Shown here piece by piece: positions 1 through 9,107 of a stretch of 64,000 nt of DNA; within the stretch, counting starts at the first letter, position 1, and every line of letters begins with the position of its first letter. Under the pieces are notes generated by a model that was given only the letters and a program-made list of their open reading frames with translations, was not told the DNA's origin and made no database searches. The translations under genes and the position numbers were made by a program. The stretch is from Streptomyces regalis (GTDB lineage: Bacteria; Actinomycetota; Actinomycetes; Streptomycetales; Streptomycetaceae). The DNA is taken from positions 106,107 through 170,106 of the forward strand of contig NZ_LLZG01000069.1 of NCBI RefSeq assembly GCF_001509475.1, written 5' to 3'.

Positions 1-65
1 CAATCCACCCTGGCGACGGCTCCGAATCGGGTTCGTCAGGCAAGTTGGCACTGAGGACGGACGGC

Positions 66-1601
66 ATGACACCTAATTCCAGGAGCGGTGCGGGACGCAG
101 GGGCCTCGCGACCCTCGTATGTGGTGCGCTGGCCGCCGGGGGGCTCGCAGCCGCCGGCGTCGCCGCGCTGGCACCGGGGGCGGCCTCCGCCTCCAGCCAC
201 CGGGAGGCCCCGCTGATCTCGGGGACGCCGCAGTACGACAACACGGACGTGTACGCGTTCGTCAGCCCGGACAAGCCGGACACGACGACGATCATCGGGA
301 ACTGGATCCCGTTCGAGGAGCCGGCCGGCGGTCCGAACTTCTTCACGTTCGCCGAGGACGCGCAGTACGACATCCACATCGACAACAACGGTGACGCTCA
401 GGGCGACTTGCTCTACCGCTTCACCTTCGACACGCACATCAAGAACAAGAAGACGTTCCTGTACAACACGGGTCCGGTCGAGAGCCTCGACGACAAGGAC
501 CTCAACATCACGCAGACGTACGACATCGAGCTGATCAAGCTGAAGAAGCAGAAGCTGGTGTCGAAGACGAAGATCGCCAACGACATCCCGGTGGCGCCGT
601 CGAACGTCGGCAAGGCGTCCATGCCGGACTACACCAAGCTGCGCGACCAGGCCGTCCACGAACTCCACGGCGGCACCACGTCGTTCGCCGGTCAGGCCGA
701 CGACCCGTTCTTCCTCGATCTGCGGGTCTTCGACCTCCTCTACGGCGGGAACCTCTCCGAGGTCGGCAACGACACGCTCAAGGGCTACAACGTCAACTCC
801 ATCGCCCTGCAGGTCCCGACCCACATGATCGCCGAGTCGGCGGACCAGCCGATCGTGGGCATCTGGTCGACGACGCAGCGCCAGAACGCCAAGGGCTACT
901 ACGAGCAGGTCTCGCGCCTGGGCAACCCGCTGGTGAACGAGGTGGTGAACCCCCTCAAGGACAAGGACAAGTTCAACGCGTCCTCGCCCTGGGACGACGC
1001 CCAGTTCCTGAAGAACGTCACCAACCCCGAGCTGCCGAAGCTCATCGAGGCGATCTACAAGATCCCGGCCCCCGACGAGCCGCGCAACGACCTGGTGGAC
1101 GTCTTCCTGAAGGGCGTGAAGGACCTCAACCAGCCACCGCACGTGACACCGTCGGAGATGCTGCGCCTGAACACCTCGATCAAGCCGGCCGCCGAACCCA
1201 AGCGGCTCGGCGTCCTCGACGGCGACACCGCGGGCTTCCCGAACGGCCGTCGCCTCACCGATGACGTGATCGACGCCTCGCTGCAGGTCGTCGAGGGTGA
1301 ACTGCTCGGCGCCAAGAACGACTTGGGCGACGCGGTCGACAAGAACGACAAGGACTTCGAGAAGGCCTTCCCGTACGTCGCCCTGCCGACCGAGGGTTCC
1401 CGCGGCCCGCTCGCCAAGGGCACGGACGGCGAGACCGACGTCCGCAGCCAGCTCGGCGACGCGCTCCAGCCGGCCGGCGCCTCCGGCAGCACCGACAACA
1501 TGACCCTGATCGCCGGGTCGGCAGGCGCGGGCGCCATCGGGGTCCTGCTGATCGGCGGGGGTCTGGCGTGGTGGCGCCGGATGCGGGAGCGGGCGTACTA
1601 A
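66..1601 (+). CDS. DUF4331 domain secreted, membrane-tethered protein
   Basis: A 511-residue secreted protein of the DUF4331 family; its biochemical role is unknown. An N-terminal Ala-rich signal peptide ends near the ASASSHREAP sequence, and the SSHREAP start of the mature part is typical of the family. The C-terminus carries one hydrophobic segment (about residues 475-495) followed by WWRRMRER, so the protein is probably held in the membrane with its bulk outside. I chose ATG 66 because a GAGG sits 9 bases upstream; an in-frame TTG at 45 is possible. It is followed by a TPR protein and a NicO-type metal transporter on the same strand, an arrangement that suggests a shared, possibly metal-related, envelope function (inference). 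Confidence 0.85.
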   Translation: MTPNSRSGAGRRGLATLVCGALAAGGLAAAGVAALAPGAASASSHREAPLISGTPQYDNTDVYAFVSPDKPDTTTIIGNWIPFEEPAGGPNFFTFAEDAQYDIHIDNNGDAQGDLLYRFTFDTHIKNKKTFLYNTGPVESLDDKDLNITQTYDIELIKLKKQKLVSKTKIANDIPVAPSNVGKASMPDYTKLRDQAVHELHGGTTSFAGQADDPFFLDLRVFDLLYGGNLSEVGNDTLKGYNVNSIALQVPTHMIAESADQPIVGIWSTTQRQNAKGYYEQVSRLGNPLVNEVVNPLKDKDKFNASSPWDDAQFLKNVTNPELPKLIEAIYKIPAPDEPRNDLVDVFLKGVKDLNQPPHVTPSEMLRLNTSIKPAAEPKRLGVLDGDTAGFPNGRRLTDDVIDASLQVVEGELLGAKNDLGDAVDKNDKDFEKAFPYVALPTEGSRGPLAKGTDGETDVRSQLGDALQPAGASGSTDNMTLIAGSAGAGAIGVLLIGGGLAWWRRMRERAY

Positions 1602-1710
1602 GCCCTTCCCCCACGGGCGGGATCACCGCCCCTGTCAGCTGGCGCGGCCCGCGAAGTACTCATCCCCCACGGCGCGGGCCGCGCCGCCGCACGCCGATCG
1701 AGGAGAGGGC

Positions 1711-3279
1711 ATGGCCCCGCGTACGAACGACAGCGCACCGGAGAACGAGGAGACCAGCGACCGCGTTGCCGCCGTGCGACGAGTGAGGGCCGCACTGTCC
1801 CAGCCCGTCCGGCATGTGAGGACGAGGCCCGTTCAGGGCCGAAGCGGGGGTCTGGGGGCGGCAACCCCCAGGGACGGGACGGGTAGGGGCGGCGAGGGCG
1901 AGGAAACCACGGATGAGCGCGTCGCCGCCGTACGCCGCGCCGCCGCATCCGCCCGCCGCCGCCACGCCCTCCACCTCGCCGGCTGCGCCGCCCTGTTGGC
2001 CGTAGCCCTCACCGCCGGCTCCATCGCCTTCGGCGCCCTGCGCGACAACACCGGCCAGAACGTCGAAGCCGCATCCGCCGCCGTCTCCCCGGCCCTGCTC
2101 GCAAGCGGCGACCTCGACGCCGGCATCTCCTCCCTCCAGGCTCACCTCCGCGCCCAGCCAAGGGACTTCAGCAGCTGGTCGACCCTCGGCCTCGCCTACG
2201 TCGAACAGGCCCGCACCAAGGGCAACCCCTCCCGCTACCCCCAGGCCGACCAGGCCTTCAAGCGCTCCCTCTCCATCGAACCCGACAACGACCAGGCCCT
2301 CGCCGGCCGCGCCGCCCTCGCCGCGGCCCGGCACGACTTCGAGAACGCCCTGAACCACGCCGACCAGGCCCTGAAGGTGAACCCGTACAGCGAACGCGCC
2401 CTGTGCACCCGCGTCGACGCCCTCGTCGAACTCGGCCGCTACGCCGACGCCGCCAAGGCCGCCGACACCGCCGACGACCGCCGCCCGGGCATCCCGGTGT
2501 TCACGCGGTACGCGTACGTACGCGAGCTGCACGGCGACGTCCGCACGGCCGAGCGCGTGCTGAACCAGGCGCTCTCCTCCGCTGTCACGCCCGGCGACAT
2601 CGCCTACGTCGCCACCCAGCTCGGCCAACTCGCCTGGAACCAGGGCGACTACGAGACGGCCCTCACCCACTACGCCCGCGCCCTGGCCGCCGACGAGAAC
2701 TACGTCCCCGCCCTCGAAGGCCGCGCCCGCGCACAGGCCGCGAGCGGGGACAGGGCCGGTGCACTCGAGGGCCTGAAGGACGTCGTCTCCCGGTACCCCC
2801 TCCCCGGCCCGCTCGTCGAACTCGGCGAGCTGTACGAAGCGGCCGGCGACCAGGTCAAGGCCGACGACCAGTACGCCCTCGTCGACGCCTGGACGGCCCT
2901 CGCCCGCGCCAACGGCGTCAACGCCGACCTCGACACCGCCCTCGCGGCCGCCGACCACGGCGACAAGGCCTCCGCCCTGCGCGCCGCCCGCGCCGAGTGG
3001 GAGCGCCGCCGGACCGTGCACACAGCGGACGCCCTCGCCTGGGCGCTGCACGTCAACGGCAAGGACGAGGAAGCCCTCCCCTACGCCCGCAGGGCCACGG
3101 CCACCGGCTACCGCAACGCCGCGTTCCTGTACCACCGCGGGATCACCGAGCGCGCCACGGGCCACGCGAAGGACGCCCGCGAGCACCTCCAGGCAGCGCT
3201 GAAGCTGAACCCCGGCTTCTCACCACTGGGCGCCCGCGAAGCCCGTACGGCACTCAAGGACCCGGAGGCGGCCAAGTGA
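1711..3279 (+). CDS. Membrane-anchored tetratricopeptide repeat protein
   Basis: A 522-residue protein with a charged cytoplasmic tail (residues 1-90), one transmembrane helix (about 92-112, LAGCAALLAVALTAG) and an external region of TPR-like helical repeats (about 130-515), which normally mediate protein-protein contacts. GAGGAGAG lies just before ATG 1711. The stop codon overlaps the GTG start of the next gene, so translation is probably coupled. The cytoplasmic tail is odd: residues about 31-64 are encoded by a GC-rich Streptomyces-type dispersed repeat, and near-duplicate peptides (EETSDRVAAVRR and EETTDERVAAVRR) lie on either side of it. The partner of the TPR domain is unknown, but the flanking DUF4331 protein is a candidate. 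Confidence 0.85.
   Translation: MAPRTNDSAPENEETSDRVAAVRRVRAALSQPVRHVRTRPVQGRSGGLGAATPRDGTGRGGEGEETTDERVAAVRRAAASARRRHALHLAGCAALLAVALTAGSIAFGALRDNTGQNVEAASAAVSPALLASGDLDAGISSLQAHLRAQPRDFSSWSTLGLAYVEQARTKGNPSRYPQADQAFKRSLSIEPDNDQALAGRAALAAARHDFENALNHADQALKVNPYSERALCTRVDALVELGRYADAAKAADTADDRRPGIPVFTRYAYVRELHGDVRTAERVLNQALSSAVTPGDIAYVATQLGQLAWNQGDYETALTHYARALAADENYVPALEGRARAQAASGDRAGALEGLKDVVSRYPLPGPLVELGELYEAAGDQVKADDQYALVDAWTALARANGVNADLDTALAAADHGDKASALRAARAEWERRRTVHTADALAWALHVNGKDEEALPYARRATATGYRNAAFLYHRGITERATGHAKDAREHLQAALKLNPGFSPLGAREARTALKDPEAAK
1801..1900 (+). repeat. Streptomyces-type GC-rich dispersed repeat inside the TPR gene
   Basis: This stretch reads like the intergenic element that many Streptomyces genomes carry in numerous copies (a GTCCGG..TGAGGACGAG opening, a GGGGGTCTGGGGGC / CCCCCAG hairpin, then GGGACGGG..GGGTAGGGGC). 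Here it lies inside an open reading frame and is translated without a stop. It is flanked by near-duplicate coding DNA at 1747-1782 and 1899-1939. The match to the dispersed family is from memory, not from a search. Confidence 0.6.
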
Positions 3280-4973
3280 CCCCTCGTCGTCTGTTCGCCT
3301 CCTGTGCCGCCGTCCTCACGGCGGCCTGCGCGCTCGCGCTGTTCCCCTCCCCTCCCGCGAGCGCGCACCCCCTCGGCAACTTCACCGTCAACCGCTACGA
3401 CGGCCTCGTCGCCGCCCCCGGCGAACTGCGCGTCCACCACGTCGAGGACCTCGCCGAGATCCCGGCGACGCAGGCCAAGCCGGACATCGAGAAGTCGGGC
3501 GGCATGACGGAGTGGGCCCGGCAGCGCTGCGTGAAGGCCGCGCAGGGCAGTGAGGTCACCCTGGACGGCCGTACGGTCGCTCTGACGCTGAACAGCAGCC
3601 ACGCGCGCGTGCGGCCCGGTCAGGCGGGGCTCGACACCCTCCGCGTGGAGTGCCGGCTGACGGCGCCGGTCCCCGAGGACGCCTCGGTCGCCCTCGGCTT
3701 CCGCAGCGCGGGCGCGCAGTCCGGCCCCGGCTGGCGGGAGATCACTGCGCGCGGCGACCGTATGACACTCGCCGCCTCGGACGTGCCGAAGGAGTCCGTC
3801 TCCCGCGAACTGACCGAGTACCCCGAGGAGTTGCTCTCCTCTCCGGCCGACACCAGGACAGCGTCCGTGCGCGTGCGCCCCGGCGGACCGGCCCTGGCCG
3901 AGGCGGAGCGGAACGCCCCCGCCTCCTCCGTCCTGCCGCGTGGCGCCGACCGCTGGACGCGTGCCCTGGACGGCCTGGTCTCCCGCCAGGACCTCACCGT
4001 CGGCTTCGCCGCCCTCGCCCTGGTCATCGCGGTCTTCCTCGGCGCGATGCACGCGCTCGCCCCGGGACACGGCAAGACCCTGATGGCCGCGGTGGCGGCG
4101 GCCCGCGGCGGCCGGGCCCGCATGAAGGACGTCCTGCCCCTGGCCGCCTCGGTGACGGTCACGCACACCCTGGGCGTGGTCGCCCTGGGCCTCCTGGTCA
4201 CGGCCGGCTCAGCGGCGGCACCCTCGGTGATCACCTGGCTGGGCATCGCAAGCGGCGCCCTGGTGATCGCGGCGGGCGCGACCCTCGTACGCCGGGCCTG
4301 GTACATCCGCAGGCAGGGACACCCCCACGGGCACGGGCACTCTCACGGGCACGATCATCCGCACGGGCCCGGACACTCGCACGATCACGACGACCACCCC
4401 CACGACCACACCCACACCCACGAGACCGACCACGCCCACGACCGTCAACCAGTCCTGGTCGCCGCGCACACCCCCACCGCGACGGAGGCCCCCGCACCCG
4501 CGCCGGACCGCGTCCGAGCGCACGCCCACGCAGACCACCACGACCACCACCACGCCCCCGGTCACACTCACACCCGCGGCCTGCTCACCCACACCCACAA
4601 CGGCTTCACCCACACCCACTCCACCGCCCCCACCCTCCGCGGCACGATCCTCCTCGGCTTCGCCGGCGGGCTCGTGCCCAGTCCCTCCGCGGTCGTCGTG
4701 CTCGTCGGCGCGGCGGCTCTCGGGAAGGCGTGGTTCGGGCTGCTGCTCGTCGTCGCGTACGGCGTCGGACTCGCGCTCACCCTCACCGCGGCCGGGTTCG
4801 CCGTCGTGAGGCTGGGTACCGGTGTGACGCGGGTGCTGGACAAGCAGCCCCGCTGGACGGCCCACCCCCTGACGGTCTTCGTCCGCAGGACCGCACCACT
4901 GGGATCCGCGGTACTCGTCGTACTGATCGGGGCCGGATTGGTTCTCCAGGGGGCGGCATCCGCACTCGGCTGA
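3276..4973 (+). CDS. NicO/RcnA-type nickel/cobalt transporter with His-rich loop
   Basis: A 565-residue inner-membrane protein, probably a Ni2+/Co2+ exporter or metal permease of the NicO family. It has a signal peptide, an external N-terminal domain (about residues 28-235) and a polytopic part from about 240 on. The signature HALAPGHGK (near residue 262) is visible in the first helices. A cytoplasmic loop (about 350-460) is dominated by His, with GHGHSHGHDH and HTHTHETDH-like runs, a probable metal buffer. The GTG start overlaps the TGA of the TPR gene. Together with the DUF4331 and TPR genes it makes a three-gene unit. The metal and the direction of transport are inferred from the family. 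Confidence 0.85.
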   Translation: MTPRRLFASCAAVLTAACALALFPSPPASAHPLGNFTVNRYDGLVAAPGELRVHHVEDLAEIPATQAKPDIEKSGGMTEWARQRCVKAAQGSEVTLDGRTVALTLNSSHARVRPGQAGLDTLRVECRLTAPVPEDASVALGFRSAGAQSGPGWREITARGDRMTLAASDVPKESVSRELTEYPEELLSSPADTRTASVRVRPGGPALAEAERNAPASSVLPRGADRWTRALDGLVSRQDLTVGFAALALVIAVFLGAMHALAPGHGKTLMAAVAAARGGRARMKDVLPLAASVTVTHTLGVVALGLLVTAGSAAAPSVITWLGIASGALVIAAGATLVRRAWYIRRQGHPHGHGHSHGHDHPHGPGHSHDHDDHPHDHTHTHETDHAHDRQPVLVAAHTPTATEAPAPAPDRVRAHAHADHHDHHHAPGHTHTRGLLTHTHNGFTHTHSTAPTLRGTILLGFAGGLVPSPSAVVVLVGAAALGKAWFGLLLVVAYGVGLALTLTAAGFAVVRLGTGVTRVLDKQPRWTAHPLTVFVRRTAPLGSAVLVVLIGAGLVLQGAASALG

Positions 4974-5018
4974 GCTACTTTTGTGAAGAATGCGCACGGC
5001 TGCGAATGGGGGACGCCC

Positions 5019-6641
5019 GTGTCCGAAGAATCTGGCAGTGAACGTCTGATCGCGGGCCGCTACCGCCTCCTGTCCCCGCTCGGCGAGGGCGGCATGGGCA
5101 CTGTGTGGCGGGCCCGCGACGAGCTGCTGCACCGCGAGGTCGCCGTCAAGGAGGTGCGCGCGCCGCACGGGCTGCCGGGCCCTGAGGTCGAGCGGATGTA
5201 CGCCCGGCTGGAGCGCGAGGCGTGGGCGGCGGCGCGGGTCGCCAACCGCAATGTCGTGACGGTGTACGACGTGGCGACGCAGGACGGCAGACCCTGGATC
5301 GTGATGGAGCTGGTCCGCGGTATCTCGCTGGCCGAGCTCCTGGACGCCGAGGGCCCGCTGAGCCCGCAGCGCGCCGCGCACATCGGCGCGGAGGTGCTGG
5401 CCGCGTTGCGGGCCGCGCACGAGGCCGGGGTGCTGCACCGGGACGTGAAGCCGGCCAACGTGCTGATGTCGAACGACGGCCGGGTCGTCCTGACCGACTT
5501 CGGGATCGCCATGGTCGAGGGCAGCTCCGCGCTGACGATGACCGGCGAGGTCATCGGGTCCCCCGAGTTCCTCGCCCCGGAGCGGGCGCTGGGCCGCACG
5601 CCCGGCCCGGAGTCCGACCTGTGGTCGCTCGGGGTCCTCCTCTACGCGGCCGTGGAGGGCAATTCCCCCTTCCGCCAGGACACCCCGCTCAGCACCCTGC
5701 GCGCGATCGTCGACGAGGAGCTGCCGCCTCCCCGCCGGGCCGGTCCGCTCACCCCCGTCATCGAGGGGCTGCTCCGCAAGGACCCGGCCGAGCGGCTGCC
5801 GGCCGGGCAGGCCGAGCAGGACCTGCGGATCGTCGGCGCGGGAGGGACGCCGCGCGCGGGCACCGTTCGGGCGACTCCCTACACGCCGACGATCGCGGCC
5901 CACCCGGCGCCGACCGCCCCGACGTCCCCCGTTCCGCCGCCCGGGCCGACCAGACCGACCAGGCCGACATCTGCGGCCGGTTCCGCCCGGGACACCGCCC
6001 CCGTCCGCCCCGAACGCAACCGCCGGGCCGCCGTGGCCCTGATCGCGGGTGTCATCGCGGTCGCACTGGCCGTGGCGGGGCTGACGTACGCCCTCCTCAA
6101 CCGCGGAGGAGGCGGCGGGAACGAGGGGGGCGCAAACCCCACGGGCCCGACGGGGAACACGACTTCCCAGACCGAGGACGAGAACACCACCGGCGGGGAC
6201 CGGACCCCGACGCCGAGCCCGAGCAGCAGCCGTACGACCGCTCCGCCGCCGCAGTCGGTGCGGGTGACGCTGGCGGGGGCCGACACGGTGTACTCGGGTT
6301 CCTGTCCGCCGCCGAGCGGCCAGGCACCGTCCTTCACGGCGACGTTCACGGTGGGCCGGCTGCCGGCCGAGGTCAGTTATCGCTGGGTGTCCGAGGACGG
6401 CGAGGTCATGGATCAGGGCTGGAAGACCCTGTCGTTCCCGGAGGGCGGCGGACGGACCAAGCAGGACAGGGCGTTCGTGACGACGTACGACGAGAGCGGG
6501 ACGTTCGAGAACGAGATCAGCGTCGAGGTCCGCGACCCGGTGGAGACGAAGTCCAACTCGGTGCCGTTCTCGGTGACCTGTGTGACGGAGACCCCGACGG
6601 GCGGGGTCTCGCCATCGCCTTCCGTGTCACCGAGCTCGTAG
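5019..6641 (+). CDS. Transmembrane Ser/Thr protein kinase (PknB-like)
   Basis: A 540-residue eukaryotic-type kinase. The N-terminal catalytic domain (about residues 12-265) has the glycine loop GEGGMG, the VAVKEV lysine, the HRDVKPANVL catalytic loop and the DFG motif, so it should be active. A Pro/Thr-rich linker is followed by one transmembrane helix (about 335-358, ALIAGVIAVALAVAG), a Gly/Asn/Thr-rich stalk and an external Ig-like domain of about 110 residues with two Cys, likely the sensor part. There are no PASTA repeats. GTG 5019 is preferred because GGGGGAC lies 6-11 bases upstream. The gene is convergent with the esterase, only 4 bases separating the stops. The stimulus and targets cannot be told from sequence. 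Confidence 0.9.
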   Translation: MSEESGSERLIAGRYRLLSPLGEGGMGTVWRARDELLHREVAVKEVRAPHGLPGPEVERMYARLEREAWAAARVANRNVVTVYDVATQDGRPWIVMELVRGISLAELLDAEGPLSPQRAAHIGAEVLAALRAAHEAGVLHRDVKPANVLMSNDGRVVLTDFGIAMVEGSSALTMTGEVIGSPEFLAPERALGRTPGPESDLWSLGVLLYAAVEGNSPFRQDTPLSTLRAIVDEELPPPRRAGPLTPVIEGLLRKDPAERLPAGQAEQDLRIVGAGGTPRAGTVRATPYTPTIAAHPAPTAPTSPVPPPGPTRPTRPTSAAGSARDTAPVRPERNRRAAVALIAGVIAVALAVAGLTYALLNRGGGGGNEGGANPTGPTGNTTSQTEDENTTGGDRTPTPSPSSSRTTAPPPQSVRVTLAGADTVYSGSCPPPSGQAPSFTATFTVGRLPAEVSYRWVSEDGEVMDQGWKTLSFPEGGGRTKQDRAFVTTYDESGTFENEISVEVRDPVETKSNSVPFSVTCVTETPTGGVSPSPSVSPSS

Positions 6642-6645
6642 GGGA

Positions 6646-7455
6646 TCAGGCCACGCTGCTGAGCACCGGAAGATAACCACCCGACTGGCCCGCGGCCGTC
6701 GGGTGGTACGACTCCGGGATGTTGAGCCAGTTGACGGCGTGCATCCATGAGCTGCCGGAGCAGATCTCGTGCCCGGTGAAGGTGGGCCGCACGTCACCGA
6801 AGGTGAACCCGTGGTCCAGGGCGCGCTTCTCGGTGGCGGCATCGATGTAGTCGGCCGCGTCGTTGAGCGCCTTCCGCTTGGTCTCGGACAGGCCGAGGCA
6901 CCCGGACGCGCCCAGCTTGTAGAAGCGGGGGTAGCCGAGCACGACCACATGGGCGGACGGGGCCCTGGTCCGGATGGCCGTGTAGACGGTGTCGAGCCTG
7001 CCGGGCAGCGTCGAGTCGACGAACGCCTTCGCGGTGTTGATCCGTGAGACGCAGGCGCTGTCGGACTGGAGCACACAGGTCGTCATGATGTCGGCGAAGC
7101 CTGCGTCGTTGCCGCCGATCGTGATGGACACGAGCGCGGTGGTGGAGCTGAGCGGGCCGAGCTGACTGGCCGTGACATCACTCGTACGAGCGCCCGAGCA
7201 GGCGGTGAAGTCGAACGACGAGGGTGAGTTCGCGGCGGCCCACAGGGACGGGTACGCCCTCGCGCTGCGCTTGCAGTCGCCGCTGGCGCTGTCGTAGCTG
7301 CCCGCGCCGAGGCCGGAGGAGTAGGAGTCGCCGAGGGCCACATAGCCGCCGGTTGCGGCGGTGTCGTCGGCCTGCGCGGCGGCGGCCCCGGTGAGGGCGG
7401 TGCCGACGGCGAGAAGGAACGAGGCGACGTATACGGAAAGTCGGGAACGTCTCAT
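6646..7455 (-). CDS. Secreted SGNH/GDSL-family esterase or lipase
   Basis: A 269-residue secreted lipolytic enzyme. The signal peptide ends near AAAAQA-DD (about residue 29). Block I is GDSYSSG with the nucleophile at Ser44, block III is GGND, and the His of the catalytic dyad is in SYHPTAAG near the C-terminus. Six Cys suggest three disulfides, as in known Streptomyces SGNH lipases. GGGAGG lies 5 bases before the ATG. It closely resembles in layout the S. coelicolor lipase I remember as SCO1725, but this was not searched. Confidence 0.92.
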   Translation of the reverse strand: MRRSRLSVYVASFLLAVGTALTGAAAAQADDTAATGGYVALGDSYSSGLGAGSYDSASGDCKRSARAYPSLWAAANSPSSFDFTACSGARTSDVTASQLGPLSSTTALVSITIGGNDAGFADIMTTCVLQSDSACVSRINTAKAFVDSTLPGRLDTVYTAIRTRAPSAHVVVLGYPRFYKLGASGCLGLSETKRKALNDAADYIDAATEKRALDHGFTFGDVRPTFTGHEICSGSSWMHAVNWLNIPESYHPTAAGQSGGYLPVLSSVA

Positions 7456-7604
7456 GGAACCTCCCTATAGCAGGATCACTGCCATAACCGTCGTACCAAC
7501 TACGCGTGTTGACGGGAAGTGTCCATGCCAAGACTTTTCCGGTCATCACGGGCCTCAACCTATGGGTTCACTATGCGTCTGATTTCGTGTTCATGACAGA
7601 TTTG

Positions 7605-7619
7605 TTGACAGACCGTCAA
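7605..7619. promoter_or_regulatory. Inverted repeat in the subtilisin promoter region
   Basis: TTGAC-AGACC-GTCAA is a perfect 5-base inverted repeat in the 314-base gap between the divergent esterase (ends 7455) and protease (starts 7770). TTGACA could also be a -35 element, but I see no good -10 at 17-18 bases. Either an operator or a promoter element; short enough to be chance. Confidence 0.3.
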
Positions 7620-7769
7620 CTCCCTTGTTCTTCATGCCTGGAGCACAGATCCTTTACCTCGGCCTGGAACGGGAACGCGACGTTCCGGGCCGTGCGTGCG
7701 AGGACGCGCGCACCCCCCACATGTGCGCGCACCACCCCTGCGCGCCGCCAGGAGGAGGACTCCCTCGTA

Positions 7770-8975
7770 ATGGCACAACTGCGTAGCAAGAAGTTCCGGT
7801 TCGCCGCGATAACCAGCCTGGCGACCGCCGCCCTCGTCGGCGGACTCACGTCCCTGCCCGCCCAGGCCGCCCCGGCCGAGGGCAAGGTCCTGGCCGCCGG
7901 TTCCCCCACGGCGATCAAGGACAGCTACATCGTCACGCTCAAGAAGAGTGCCGACCTCAAGGCCGCCTCGAGCGCGGGCAAGAGCCTGATCAAGGAGTAC
8001 GGCGGCTCGGTGAACAAGACGTTCGGCACCGCGCTGAACGGCTATGCCGCCACCCTCTCCGCGACCGAGGCCAAGAGACTCGCCGCCGACCCGGCGGTGG
8101 CCTCGGTCGAGCAGAACCAGCGCGTCACGATGGACGCCACGCAGTCCAGCGCCCCCTGGGGCCTGGACCGCATCGACCAGACCTCGCTTCCGCTCTCCGG
8201 CACCTACACCTACCCGGACAGCGCGGGCAGCGGCGTGACGGTGTACGTCATCGACACCGGCGTCCGCATCACGCACCAGCAGATCAGCGGCCGCGCCTCC
8301 TACGGCTACGACGCCGTCGACGGCGACACCACCGCCTCCGACGGCAACGGTCACGGCACCCACGTGGCCACCACGATCGCGGGTTCGACCTACGGCGTCG
8401 CCAAGAGCGCGAAGATCGTGGCGGTCCGGGTGCTGAACAACAGCGGCTCGGGCACCACGGCGGGCGTGGTCGCGGGCATCGACTGGGTGACGGCGAACCA
8501 CTCGGGTCCCTCGGTCGCCAACATGTCGCTCGGCGGCGGCGTCTCCACCGCTCTGGACACGGCCGTGCGCAACTCCATCTCCAGCGGCGTGACCTACGCC
8601 CTCGCGGCCGGAAACAGCTCCACCAACGCCTCGTCCACCTCCCCGGCCCGGGTCACCGAGGCCATCACGGTCGGCGCCACCACCAGCTCGGACGCCCGGG
8701 CCAGCTACTCGAACTACGGCTCGGTCCTGGACATCTTCGCGCCCGGCTCCTCGATCACGGCGGGCTGGTACACCAGCGACACCGCGACGAACACCATCTC
8801 CGGTACGTCGATGGCCACCCCGCACGTCGCGGGCGCGGCCGCGGTCTACCTGGCGGGCCACACCTCGGCCTCCCCGGCCGCGGTCGCCTCGGCCCTGACG
8901 AGCGGCGCCACCGCCAACGTGGTCACCAGCCCCGGCAGCGGCTCGCCCAACCGGCTGCTGAAGCTCGTCCCGTAA
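7770..8975 (+). CDS. Secreted subtilisin-like serine protease (S8) with I9 propeptide
   Basis: A 401-residue extracellular protease. The order is signal peptide (residues 1-33), inhibitor_I9 propeptide (about 48-120, containing SYIVTLKK and LNGYAATLS), then the S8 catalytic domain. The triad is visible as Asp in VIDTG (about 160), His in HGTH (about 194) and Ser in GTSMATPH (about 346). The length fits aqualysin/proteinase-K-like bacterial subtilisins. ATG 7770 has GGAGGAGGA about 10 bases upstream. A hairpin terminator follows at 9006-9032. Confidence 0.93.
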   Translation: MAQLRSKKFRFAAITSLATAALVGGLTSLPAQAAPAEGKVLAAGSPTAIKDSYIVTLKKSADLKAASSAGKSLIKEYGGSVNKTFGTALNGYAATLSATEAKRLAADPAVASVEQNQRVTMDATQSSAPWGLDRIDQTSLPLSGTYTYPDSAGSGVTVYVIDTGVRITHQQISGRASYGYDAVDGDTTASDGNGHGTHVATTIAGSTYGVAKSAKIVAVRVLNNSGSGTTAGVVAGIDWVTANHSGPSVANMSLGGGVSTALDTAVRNSISSGVTYALAAGNSSTNASSTSPARVTEAITVGATTSSDARASYSNYGSVLDIFAPGSSITAGWYTSDTATNTISGTSMATPHVAGAAAVYLAGHTSASPAAVASALTSGATANVVTSPGSGSPNRLLKLVP

Positions 8976-9005
8976 CAGCACACCGCACGATCTGAGCAAA
9001 CCGTT

Positions 9006-9032
9006 CCCCGGAGACGCCCGCCGTCTCCGGGG
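9006..9032 (+). terminator. Rho-independent-type hairpin after the S8 protease
   Basis: CCCCGGAGACG and CGTCTCCGGGG form a perfect 11-bp stem with a 5-base loop (CCCGC), 30 bases after the protease stop. No strong U-tract follows, which is usual in Streptomyces. Confidence 0.75.
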
Positions 9033-9107
9033 TACGTCTTGACGGCCCCCACGGAGCTGAGCCACATTGAAGCCCGGCATCCGGCGCTTCGGGGGGCAAA
9101 GTCGCCA

